Shown here: positions 31,716-39,678 of the stretch, in pieces | Layout: each line of letters begins with the position of its first letter | Numbering within the stretch: position 1 is the stretch's first letter | Origin: Paraburkholderia sabiae | GTDB lineage: Bacteria > Pseudomonadota > Gammaproteobacteria > Burkholderiales > Burkholderiaceae | Direction: 5' to 3' | Assembly: GCF_030412785.1 (NCBI RefSeq) | Contig: NZ_CP125295.1 | Coordinates: 3,224,001-3,288,000, forward strand | Length of the DNA: 64,000 nt | Position numbers and translations under genes: made by a program | Notes under the pieces: generated by a model | Databases searched by the model: none | What the model saw: the letters and a program-made list of their open reading frames with translations, nothing else | Told to the model about the DNA's origin: nothing

Positions 31716-32309
31716 TTGCCGACCTTCACTCTCCCCTCCGCGCTCCAGGCGGAGCTCGAAATCCGCAAAAGCCGCTTCATTGCCTACGCGATCCCCGTTG
31801 CGGACCGCGATGCCGCGATGGATGAACTGCGGCGTCTGCGTGAAGAACATTCCACTGCCACCCATGTCTGCTGGGCGCTGCTGGCGGGCGGCCAGTCCGG
31901 TATGTCGGACGACGGCGAGCCCTCGGGCACGGCGGGTCGTCCGATCCTCGAAGTGCTGCGTCATCACGATCTCGACGGCGTGCTGGCCGCCGTTGTGCGC
32001 TATTACGGCGGCGTGAAGCTCGGCGCGGGCGGCCTCGTGCGCGCCTATACCGACGCGATCGCGACCGCGCTGCAGGACGCGCCGCGCGTCGAGCGGATCG
32101 CGCTCGCGTCGCTGGAAGTCGAAATCGGCTATCCCGACGAAGCACGCGTGCGTCGCTGGATCGAACAGGAAAATCACGCACTCGAAGCGAGCGCGTACGG
32201 CATGAGCGTGCAATTGACGATACGCATGCCCGTTACCGCAATCGACAGCGCACGCGAAGCATTGCGCGACATGACGCAAGGCCGCGCCGTTTTCCCTGAC
32301 AAGAGTTAA
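31716..32309 (+). CDS. yigZ: YigZ / IMPACT family protein
   Basis: 197 residues from TTG 31716. The N-terminal domain has the family signature: EIRKSRFIAYAIPV, then ATHVCWALL, SDDGEPSGTAGRPILEVL and YYGGVKLGAGGLVRAY. A C-terminal ferredoxin-like domain follows. Bacterial YigZ proteins are small cytoplasmic proteins related to the eukaryotic translation-stress factor IMPACT; the biochemical role is unclear. No clear ribosome-binding site is seen before TTG, but the N-terminal match supports the start. It is followed by a strong bidirectional terminator shared with the GMC gene. Confidence 0.9.
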   Translation: MPTFTLPSALQAELEIRKSRFIAYAIPVADRDAAMDELRRLREEHSTATHVCWALLAGGQSGMSDDGEPSGTAGRPILEVLRHHDLDGVLAAVVRYYGGVKLGAGGLVRAYTDAIATALQDAPRVERIALASLEVEIGYPDEARVRRWIEQENHALEASAYGMSVQLTIRMPVTAIDSAREALRDMTQGRAVFPDKS

Positions 32310-32324
32310 GCGGAACAGCAAAAC

Positions 32325-32370
32325 AAAACGGCCGCGTGCCGGAGAAGGACTCCGTGCACGCGGCCGTTTT
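32325..32370. terminator. Bidirectional rho-independent terminator
   Basis: The 15-bp stem aaaacggccgcgtgc/gcacgcggccgtttt serves both the yigZ transcript and the convergent GMC oxidoreductase operon. Confidence 0.9.
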
Positions 32371-32391
32371 CAGCCAGCGTTCTTCAGACGA

Positions 32392-34059
32392 TCAATGCGC
32401 AGCAGCGAATACCTTCGCCGATTCCTTCGCTTGCTCGCCCGCCACTGTCAGCGCGTCTTCGAGAATCATCTCCGCGCCCTTTTCCGCGACCATCATCGTC
32501 GGTGCATTGATATTGCCTGACGTGATGTTCGGGAAGATCGACGCATCGACGATCCGCAAGCCCGACATGCCATGCACGCGCAGACGTTCGTCGACGACCG
32601 ACGTCAGATCGTCCGGACCCATCGCGCACGACCCGCACAGGTGATAGATCGAGCCCGACTGCTCGCGGAAGTACTGCAGGAAGCCTTCACGGTCGCTCAC
32701 CTGCGGGCCAGGCGAAATCTCTTCGACGGTGATTTCGTCGAGCGCCGCCGTCGACATGATCTTGCGCACCAGTTCGCAACCCTGAATCGCTTCGTCGATA
32801 TCCTTTTGCGTCGTCAGCGCGTTGATACGAATCTTCGCGGGATCTTCCGCGCGATTCGACGCGATTTCGATCGAACCGCGGCTCGTCGGACGGCAAGGAT
32901 TGAAGCACAGCAGGAAGCCCGAATACGGTTCCGGTTCGAGGCTCGCCTTGTTGCTCTTCGGAATGCGGTACGACAACGGATTGAAATACAGCTGCAGATT
33001 CGGCACCGCCTCGTTCTCGCTGCCCCGGAAAAAGCCGCCCGACTGGTTCACGCTCATCGCAAGCGGACCCTTGCGCGTCAGCAGGTATTGCAAACCGAGC
33101 TTGAGCTTGCCCAGCAGCGGGCGCATCTCGTCGTTCAGCGTCTTCACGTTCGCGCGATAGTAGAAGCTCACGCAAAGGTGATCCTGCAGATTCCGACCGA
33201 CAGCAGGCAGATGACGTACGAGCGGAATGCGATGCTCGGCGAGCAAAGTACTGTCGCCGACACCTGACAGTTGCAGCAGCTTCGGCGTATCGACGGCACC
33301 TGCCGAGAGAATCACTTCGCGCTTCGCCGTGAAATGTCGCGCGCTGCCGTTCTGCTTGACGACGACACCCGTCGCACGCCGGTTCGTATCGAACAGTACT
33401 TGCGTGACGAGCACTTCGCGCTCGACCGTCAGGTTCTTGCGATTCAGCGCGGGATGCAGGTACTCGAAGCTGCTCGACGAACGCTGACCGTTACGCGTAT
33501 TCACGTCGTAAATGCCCGCGCCTTCGAATTGCGCGCCGTTGAAATCGTCGGTGCGCTTGTAGCCTGCCTGTTCGCAGCCCTTGAGGAACACGTGGCAAAT
33601 AGGATGCACGGCATCCTTCATCGGCGAAATGCCGATCGGACCGTTCGCACCGTGATATTCGGTGTTGCCGAGCGGATGTGTTTCGAGCTTGCGGAAATAC
33701 GGCAGCACGTCGCGATACGACCAGCCGTTGTTGCCCGCCTGCGCCCAGTCGTCGTAATCCTTCTCCTGGCCGCGCACGTAGATCATCGCATTGATCGAGC
33801 CGGAGCCGCCCTGCACCTTGCCGCGCGGGCAATACAGCGAGCGGTTGTCGAGTTCCTTCTCCGGCTCGCTGTAGTACATCCAGTTATAGGTTTCGTTGTA
33901 GTACGTCTTCGTGAAACCGACCGGAATCTTGAACCAGAACGAATCGTCGGCCTTGCCTGCTTCGAGCAGCAGCACCGAGTACTGGCCCGACGCCGACAGA
34001 CGGTTGGCGAGAATGCAGCCCGCAGATCCCGCACCGACGATGATGTAGTCGTAATTCAT
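32392..34059 (-). CDS. GMC-family FAD oxidoreductase (choline dehydrogenase-like)
   Basis: 555 residues. The FAD-binding motif DYIIVGAGSAGCILANRLS is at 4-22, GMC signature 1 is near GRGKVQGGSGSINAMIYVRG-type sequence (about 80-98), and the C-terminal active-site region has YHLCGSCAMG and NINAPTMMVAEKGAEMI. These flavoenzymes oxidise primary or secondary alcohols and pass electrons to the respiratory chain or a cytochrome; true choline dehydrogenase is membrane-associated. The gene is last in an operon behind an MFS transporter and an enolase-superfamily enzyme, so the substrate is more likely a sugar acid or polyol than choline. Substrate not determinable here. Confidence 0.88.
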   Translation of the reverse strand: MNYDYIIVGAGSAGCILANRLSASGQYSVLLLEAGKADDSFWFKIPVGFTKTYYNETYNWMYYSEPEKELDNRSLYCPRGKVQGGSGSINAMIYVRGQEKDYDDWAQAGNNGWSYRDVLPYFRKLETHPLGNTEYHGANGPIGISPMKDAVHPICHVFLKGCEQAGYKRTDDFNGAQFEGAGIYDVNTRNGQRSSSSFEYLHPALNRKNLTVEREVLVTQVLFDTNRRATGVVVKQNGSARHFTAKREVILSAGAVDTPKLLQLSGVGDSTLLAEHRIPLVRHLPAVGRNLQDHLCVSFYYRANVKTLNDEMRPLLGKLKLGLQYLLTRKGPLAMSVNQSGGFFRGSENEAVPNLQLYFNPLSYRIPKSNKASLEPEPYSGFLLCFNPCRPTSRGSIEIASNRAEDPAKIRINALTTQKDIDEAIQGCELVRKIMSTAALDEITVEEISPGPQVSDREGFLQYFREQSGSIYHLCGSCAMGPDDLTSVVDERLRVHGMSGLRIVDASIFPNITSGNINAPTMMVAEKGAEMILEDALTVAGEQAKESAKVFAAAH

Positions 34060-34114
34060 GCTCTATTCGCCCGCAGGCGTCCAATACGTGGAATACGTTG
34101 AGGCTGTTCGCGCT

Positions 34115-35332
34115 TTAACCTTTGGCGGGCGCGAGATCCTTCACGTCGAAAGGCTTCGACGCCATCTGCAGATGCAGACGATCGCCCGTGTAAGGCGTGT
34201 GCTGCTTCACGACTTCCATGTTCAGCTCGACGCCGAGACCCGGTTCCGTCGACGGAATGATGTAGCCGTCTTCCCAGCGAATCGGCGTCTTCAGCACTTC
34301 CGCGTGGAAACCGCCCCACGTGCCGATGCTTTCCTGAATCAGGAAGTTCGGCGTGCACGTTGCGAGCTGAATACTCGCCGCCGCGCCGACCGGACCGTTG
34401 TAGAGATGCGGCGCGATCTGCGCGTAATACACCTCGGCGAGCGTCGCGATCTTCTTCGCTTCAAGCAGGCCGCCGACGCGCGCCACGTTCAGTTGCAGGA
34501 TCGATGCGCCGCCCGCTTCCAGCAGCTTGTGGAATTCGTACTTCGTGGTAAGACGCTCGCCCGCGGAAATGGGAATGCTCGTGTGCTTCGCGACTTCGGC
34601 CATGGCGTCATGCTGACCCGGCGGCACCGGCTCTTCGAACCACAACGGGTCGTACTTTTCGAGCCGCTTCGCAAGACGGATCGCCGAAGCGGGCACCATC
34701 TGACCGTGCGTGCCGAACAGCAGATCGGCCTTGCTGCCCACTGCTTCACGCACCTTTCGACAAAACGTTTCGCAACGGTCCATCACTTCCAGCGACAGAT
34801 GATGGCCCGAGTAAGCGGTATAAGGACCAGCCGGATCGAACTTCACCGCCGTAAAGCCGCGCTTGACGTTTTCCGCCGCACATTCCGCCGCGAGATCGGG
34901 ATCGTCGTAGTCGTACTCGCCGCGACGGTTCTTCGGATACAGATACGTGTACGAACGCAGACGCTCATGCACACGGCCGCCCAGCAGCTCGTACACAGGC
35001 TTGTTCGCCGCCTTGCCGATGATGTCCCAGCACGCCATTTCGAGGCCGCTCACGACGCCCATCATCGTCAGATCGGGGCGCTGCGTGAAGCCGCTCGAAT
35101 AGGCCTCGCGCCACAGGCGTTCGACGTGATGCGGGTCCTTGTCGAGCAGATAGCGCGAGAACACATCGTCGATGATGGGTCCCATCGCATCCGGATGAAA
35201 CGTCGCCGAATAGATTTCGCCGACGCCTTCAATCCCGCAATCCGTCTTCAGCTTGACGAAGATCCAGTACATGCCGCCGATATGCGGCGGCGGCACGGCG
35301 ACGATATGCGTTTCGAGCGAGACGACTTTCAT
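34115..35332 (-). CDS. Mandelate racemase/muconate lactonizing (enolase) family enzyme
   Basis: 405 residues. The N-terminal capping domain and the (beta/alpha)7 barrel of the enolase superfamily are clear (GLEMACWDIIGKAANKPVYELLGG). Two of three usual metal ligands are visible, Glu in LWFEEPVPPG and Glu in ISAGERLTTK. The first ligand, normally Asp before the HG motif, appears to be Gly (FGTHGQM). Members typically dehydrate sugar acids such as galactonate or mannonate. The ATG directly follows the MFS stop, so transporter and enzyme act in one pathway. Specific substrate unknown; the altered metal site may mean an unusual subgroup. Confidence 0.87.
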   Translation of the reverse strand: MKVVSLETHIVAVPPPHIGGMYWIFVKLKTDCGIEGVGEIYSATFHPDAMGPIIDDVFSRYLLDKDPHHVERLWREAYSSGFTQRPDLTMMGVVSGLEMACWDIIGKAANKPVYELLGGRVHERLRSYTYLYPKNRRGEYDYDDPDLAAECAAENVKRGFTAVKFDPAGPYTAYSGHHLSLEVMDRCETFCRKVREAVGSKADLLFGTHGQMVPASAIRLAKRLEKYDPLWFEEPVPPGQHDAMAEVAKHTSIPISAGERLTTKYEFHKLLEAGGASILQLNVARVGGLLEAKKIATLAEVYYAQIAPHLYNGPVGAAASIQLATCTPNFLIQESIGTWGGFHAEVLKTPIRWEDGYIIPSTEPGLGVELNMEVVKQHTPYTGDRLHLQMASKPFDVKDLAPAKG

Positions 35333-36652
35333 TTACCCTTCCTTCCTTTTAAGCATATTGCGCAGCACGAGACCCGCGCAGCCGCCGACAGCGGACACGG
35401 CGGCCACGTAACCGAAGTACATCTGATATCCATGCACGCCCGGATAGTTCTGGGTCAGATAGCCGTTGATGAGCGGCAGGAAAACATCGGGTGAATAGCC
35501 GAGCACTGAGATCAGGCCGATCGCGAGACCCATCGTTTGCACGGGTACGTTGCAGCGGTCGAGCAGCGACCAGTAGAGACCGCGAATCGCGTACGTCAGC
35601 ACGCCGATGAACAGCACGAGAAACACGAGCAACACGTGGCTGCTGATCTGCGGCGCGGCGATCAGGCCGAGCAGCGACAGCGACGCGAGGAAGAGCGCGA
35701 CGATCAGCACCGTCACCTTCGAAAAACGGTCGCCGAGAAAGCCCCCGCCAATGCCGCCGATGGGACGCATCCACAGCTTGAGCGTCGTGATCGTGCCAGC
35801 CATCACCACCGACAAACCGATTTCGCCTTCATGCAGATAGGCGGAAAAGCTGTACGTCGCCCAGAACACCTGATAGCCGCAGAACACGATTGCGGCGACG
35901 AGCCACAGTTCGGGAATCTTCGCGAGCGTGATCAGATCGGCGATCACGTTGCCGCGCTTGGCCGCTTGCGCGCGGCTCTCGGCTTCCGCTTTTGACGAAG
36001 GATCCTTGACCAGCGCGAGCACCACGCCGAGTCCGATGCACAGAAACGCGTACATATAGACGACAAAGCGGAAGCCGACTGCTGCCGGTTCGCCCTTCGT
36101 CTGCGTGAGCCACGCAAACAGCGTGATGGCGATCGTCGCGAGCATCGCTTCGACGAGGCCGCGGCCGCCGTCGAGGAAGCCGAAGAAACGGCCCTGCTCG
36201 TCGGTACCCGCGATCATCGACACGCGCTTGATGACGGCTGCCCAGAACGTCAGACCCGTCGAGAGTCCCCAGCCGCCGAAAATCATCAGCAGCAGATTGA
36301 ACGAAGGCGCCGTCGAGTACACGAGGCCAAGCAGGCCCGTAGCAACCAGCGAGAAGCTGATCAGCAGACGCGGCGCAATGCGGTCCGCGAGCCAGCCGCT
36401 CGGCAGATAGCTCAGCAGAAAAATCGTGCCGAGCATCGAATACAGATAACCAAGCTGACTTTCGCTGATGTGGAAAACTTCCAGCATCGTCGGCTGATAG
36501 ACCTGGCGCAGATAGAGAATCGGGTAAATCGCGCCGGCTGCGATGACGAGCAGCAGTAACTGCACGTAGCGTTGCGCCTTGTTGGCGGCTTGCGCGGTTG
36601 CGTCGGCGGAACGGCGCGCCGAAGCGTCCGTTTGAAGAGGTTGGCTTGCCAC
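35333..36652 (-). CDS. MFS transporter, sugar-acid type
   Basis: 439 residues from GTG 36652 (ribosome-binding site aggag, 8 bases upstream). About twelve hydrophobic helices; the first starts near VQLLLLVIAAGAIYPILYLR. The loop after helix 2 has SYLPSGWLADRIAPRLLISF, the usual MFS G-x-x-x-D-R signature. It would import an organic anion such as a hexonate into the cytoplasm for the dehydratase-like enzyme encoded next. It is the first gene of the three-gene operon (MFS, MR/MLE, GMC), separated from the aldehyde dehydrogenase by a terminator. Confidence 0.88.
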   Translation of the reverse strand: MASQPLQTDASARRSADATAQAANKAQRYVQLLLLVIAAGAIYPILYLRQVYQPTMLEVFHISESQLGYLYSMLGTIFLLSYLPSGWLADRIAPRLLISFSLVATGLLGLVYSTAPSFNLLLMIFGGWGLSTGLTFWAAVIKRVSMIAGTDEQGRFFGFLDGGRGLVEAMLATIAITLFAWLTQTKGEPAAVGFRFVVYMYAFLCIGLGVVLALVKDPSSKAEAESRAQAAKRGNVIADLITLAKIPELWLVAAIVFCGYQVFWATYSFSAYLHEGEIGLSVVMAGTITTLKLWMRPIGGIGGGFLGDRFSKVTVLIVALFLASLSLLGLIAAPQISSHVLLVFLVLFIGVLTYAIRGLYWSLLDRCNVPVQTMGLAIGLISVLGYSPDVFLPLINGYLTQNYPGVHGYQMYFGYVAAVSAVGGCAGLVLRNMLKRKEG

Positions 36653-36749
36653 TGAAGTGCTCCTAAGAGACGCGCGAGGAGCACGGCTTGCGCCGCGGCC
36701 TTCGTGTCTCCTGTACTTTGTTATTAATGCAGCGTGTGCTTTTTACATT

Positions 36750-36792
36750 TAAAAAAAGAGCGCATCCGCTTGCTCATCGCATGCAAATGCGC
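36750..36792 (-). terminator. Terminator between aldehyde dehydrogenase and MFS genes
   Basis: Read on the minus strand, the stem gcgcat/atgcgc (36787-36792 with 36760-36765) is followed by TCTTTTTTT. The stem is short and the loop long, but the T-run is strong. It suggests the dehydrogenase is a separate transcript. Confidence 0.55.
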
Positions 36793-36802
36793 CCCGACAG
36801 GA

Positions 36803-38227
36803 TCAGTACTTCATGACGACGAGACGCGTCTGCGTGAATTCGAGCATGCCGTGCTTGCCGTCGTCGCCGCCGAGACCCGAGCGCTTCCAGCCTGCGTGGA
36901 AGCCCTGGTAAGGATCGGCGGGCGTGCGGTTGATGTAGAGTTCGCCCGCTTCGATGTTGTTGGCGACCTTCATCGTGTTGCGATAGTTCTCGGTGTAGAT
37001 CACCGACGACAGACCGAATTGATGGTCATTGGCCATCTGCAATGCTTCGTCGAGCGTGCTGTAGCGCACGACGGGCATGATCGGGCCAAAGGTTTCTTCC
37101 TGAATGATCTCCATGTCCTGACGGCAATTCGTCAGCAACGTGGCCGGATAGAAGAAACCCTTGCCTTCGGGGATCGCGCCGCCCGTTTCGACCTTGGCGC
37201 CATCGGCGACCGCGCGCTGAACCATCGCGTGAATCGACTGGCGCGAGGCTTCGTTGACGAGCGGACCCATGAAAGAAGCATCGACGCTGCGGTCGCCGCT
37301 CTTCACCGCGCTCATGTGCTTTTTCAGCAGCGCGACGAACTCGTCGTGAATGCTCTCGTGCACGTAGACGCGCTCGATCGCAGTACAAAGCTGGCCGCAA
37401 TGCGTCGTCTTCGAACCGACGAGTTCGCGCGCGGCCTTTTCCAGGTCCGCATCCGGCTCGATGATCGCGGGCGTCTTGCCGCCCAGTTCGAGCGACGGCT
37501 TCGCGATGTTTTCCTTGCAGTAGTCGAGCACCTTGCGGCCCGCGCCGACGCTGCCCGTCAGCGTGATCATGCCGACGGCGGGATGCGTGCAGACGGCTTC
37601 CGCCGTCGCGTGGCTCATCGCGAGAATGTTGACGACGCCAGCGGGCAATTCGGCGCGAAGCACCGCTTTGGCGATTTCGAATGCGGACGTCGGCGTGTTG
37701 TTGCTGGGCCGCACGACGACCGTATTACCCGCGATCAACGCCGGCGCAATCTTGCGCATGAACGTATAGACGGGGTAATTGAACGGAATCAGGCACGCGA
37801 CGACGCCGATCGGCTCGCGATGCAGCACGAGGTTTTCGTCAGGCGTATCGCTCGGAATGACTTCGCCTTCGATACGGCGCGCCCATTCCGCGTGATAACG
37901 CGTGATCTGGCCGGCGTAGATGGCTTCGTTCGTGGCGTCGGCGACGCTCTTGCCGGACTCCAGCGCGAGTGCTGCGCCGATGGCGGGCGCGCATTCGGTG
38001 AGCGCGTCGGCGAGCTTGTGCAGATAGGCGGCGCGCTCGGCGGCGGGCAGCTTGCGCCAGCTCTTTTGCGCGGCGGCGGCGGCTTGTACGGCAGCCACGG
38101 CCTCTTCGCGGGACGCGCCCGATACCTGGGCAATCAGCGCCTCGGTGGCAGGGTTATAGACGGAGATGAGTTCGTCGGTTGCGGGTTCGACGAACTGACC
38201 GCTTACGAAATTCCGGTCGAGTCGCAT
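36803..38227 (-). CDS. AldA-like aldehyde dehydrogenase (lactaldehyde/glycolaldehyde type)
   Basis: 474 residues of the NAD(P)-dependent ALDH superfamily. Visible are PFNYPVYTF, the glutamate motif LELGGKTPAI, and the catalytic cysteine in GQLCTAIERVYV. The C-terminus (YQGFHAGWKRSGLGGDDGKH) closely matches E. coli AldA. The enzyme would oxidise small hydroxyaldehydes in the cytoplasm. Context next to the sugar-acid operon fits oxidation of an aldehyde released by sugar or sugar-acid breakdown, but the terminator between them leaves this open. Confidence 0.9.
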   Translation of the reverse strand: MRLDRNFVSGQFVEPATDELISVYNPATEALIAQVSGASREEAVAAVQAAAAAQKSWRKLPAAERAAYLHKLADALTECAPAIGAALALESGKSVADATNEAIYAGQITRYHAEWARRIEGEVIPSDTPDENLVLHREPIGVVACLIPFNYPVYTFMRKIAPALIAGNTVVVRPSNNTPTSAFEIAKAVLRAELPAGVVNILAMSHATAEAVCTHPAVGMITLTGSVGAGRKVLDYCKENIAKPSLELGGKTPAIIEPDADLEKAARELVGSKTTHCGQLCTAIERVYVHESIHDEFVALLKKHMSAVKSGDRSVDASFMGPLVNEASRQSIHAMVQRAVADGAKVETGGAIPEGKGFFYPATLLTNCRQDMEIIQEETFGPIMPVVRYSTLDEALQMANDHQFGLSSVIYTENYRNTMKVANNIEAGELYINRTPADPYQGFHAGWKRSGLGGDDGKHGMLEFTQTRLVVMKY

Positions 38228-38549
38228 GATCTTTACCTGGTGACGCCTGCGCGAAGCAGATTACCGGCAGCTATAGGAAACATGCAGCCGGCGCATGAAC
38301 CGGATTCTTCTCTGCGGCCTTATGACGCGCAAGCGAGTAATTCGACCGACAAACATTCGAAAAACTCATGTTTTCGGGCCGATTTGACCTGTGCGCTAAC
38401 GAAGCGCCAGCAGATACGGACGATCTGTGGAAATACGTCTGGGAAAACGGACGTGCGCAGGCGTGCCGACGGCGGATTCAGCGCCGCGAACAGGCCGGCG
38501 TTGCACCGGCCATGCGTCATGAAGGCGCGGCGTTTAAAGCGCCGCGCCA
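38228..38549. other. Intergenic region between ALDH and H-NS genes
   Basis: About 320 bp without a gene. It contains a perfect 9-bp hairpin ggcgcggcg/cgccgcgcc (38524-38548) next to the H-NS terminator, and presumably the ALDH promoter. Nothing else is recognised. Confidence 0.6.
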
Positions 38550-38582
38550 AAGAAAAAGGTCCGGCAGATCAAGCCCGGACCT
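38550..38582 (-). terminator. Rho-independent terminator of the H-NS gene
   Basis: Minus-strand stem AGGTCCGG/CCGGACCT with a 10-base loop and TTTTTCTTT tail, 27 bp after the H-NS stop. Confidence 0.85.
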
Positions 38583-38609
38583 CGGTTACAGCAGCGTCGA
38601 GTGATGGTG

Positions 38610-39326
38610 TCAGGCTTCGCCTGCCGTCGCGGCCGGCGTCTGCACGGTCACGGGTGCTTCGGCGACGGGCGCTACGCTTTTGGCTGCCGCCTTCTTAGCT
38701 GCTGCCTTTTTCGCGGGCGCTTTGGCCGCTGCCTTCTTCGCGACAACGCGCTTGCCGACAGTCGACGCGGCAGACTTGGCCGCCACTTTCTTCGCTGCCG
38801 TTTTCTTGCCCGCCGTCTTCACAGCGGCCTTCTTTGCGGCCGTTTTGACGCCTGCCGCCGCCGATGCTTTCTTGGCCGCTACCTTGCGGCCTGCCGACTT
38901 CTTCGCGGCTGCTTTCTTGACGGCCGCTTTCTTTGCCGCCGTTTTAACCGTCACAGCGGATTCCGCAACAGCCGCCGTCGCATCGATCAGAAACTTGCTA
39001 CGGTCTTTCACGTCCTTGATCCATGCCGGCGGGCGAGCATGACCGCTCCACGTTGCACCCGTCTTCGGATCGCGATACTTGGGCGGCAATTTGCCTTTCA
39101 CAGCCGTTGCCGGTTTCACCGCTTTGCCCTTAGCACTGCCCTTGATACCGAGACGCGCTTCGCGCCGCGCTTTGGCACGCTGTTCGATATCTTCCGTGGT
39201 GAGGCCGTGCCTGATCATCAGTTCGCGGATCTGATCCAACGCGCCTTGCGCCCGCTTGGCAATGAGTGATTCCGCTTGCGTCTGGAGTTTCTTTATACGT
39301 GCCTGGATGTTTTCCAATGTTGCCAT
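38610..39326 (-). CDS. H-NS family protein with histone-like Lys/Ala tail
   Basis: 238 residues, about twice the usual H-NS size. The N-terminal coiled coil for oligomerisation (1-50) leads to the H-NS DNA-binding motif DPKTGATWSGHARPPAWI near 87-104. From about 125 the protein becomes a Lys/Ala-rich tail of KKAAAKK-type repeats resembling histone H1 or the bacterial HctB/Alg-R3 tails. It would bind AT-rich DNA as a nucleoid protein and silencer, with the tail adding sequence-independent binding. Proteins of this design are known in Burkholderia relatives. It is a single gene with its own terminator. The repeat tail may vary in length between strains. Confidence 0.92.
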   Translation of the reverse strand: MATLENIQARIKKLQTQAESLIAKRAQGALDQIRELMIRHGLTTEDIEQRAKARREARLGIKGSAKGKAVKPATAVKGKLPPKYRDPKTGATWSGHARPPAWIKDVKDRSKFLIDATAAVAESAVTVKTAAKKAAVKKAAAKKSAGRKVAAKKASAAAGVKTAAKKAAVKTAGKKTAAKKVAAKSAASTVGKRVVAKKAAAKAPAKKAAAKKAAAKSVAPVAEAPVTVQTPAATAGEA

Positions 39327-39678
39327 TATTGCCTCCCTTTGAATTACATACGCGGACTATGCCACGGAATTGCTTAGAAGCGCTATGGTTTTAAAGCTTG
39401 AGTAAGAAAACCGTTGCGTATTGCTACATCGAACTCTTAAGGCACGCATAAGGTTTGTCGCGCGACATGCCTTAAACGTCTTTTGACATCGCATTCGATG
39501 CAACGAAATGGGTGACGCTCTCTTTCAAACGTTAATTCCTTTGCACGCGGATTGCTGCATGGCCGCATGTCTGCGTTGAACAGGACGACACTGATAAACT
39601 TTCATCGAGCTTTTCTTTTGCGCTTCTTCGCGCCTCGCCGTGCTCTTCTGAAGACCGCTTCGACACCTGGAGATATTG
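39327..39678. other. Divergent intergenic region, 352 bp
   Basis: Relatively A/T-rich promoter region between the H-NS gene and the DedA-PAP2 gene. No coding sequence or clear motif is recognised. Confidence 0.5.
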
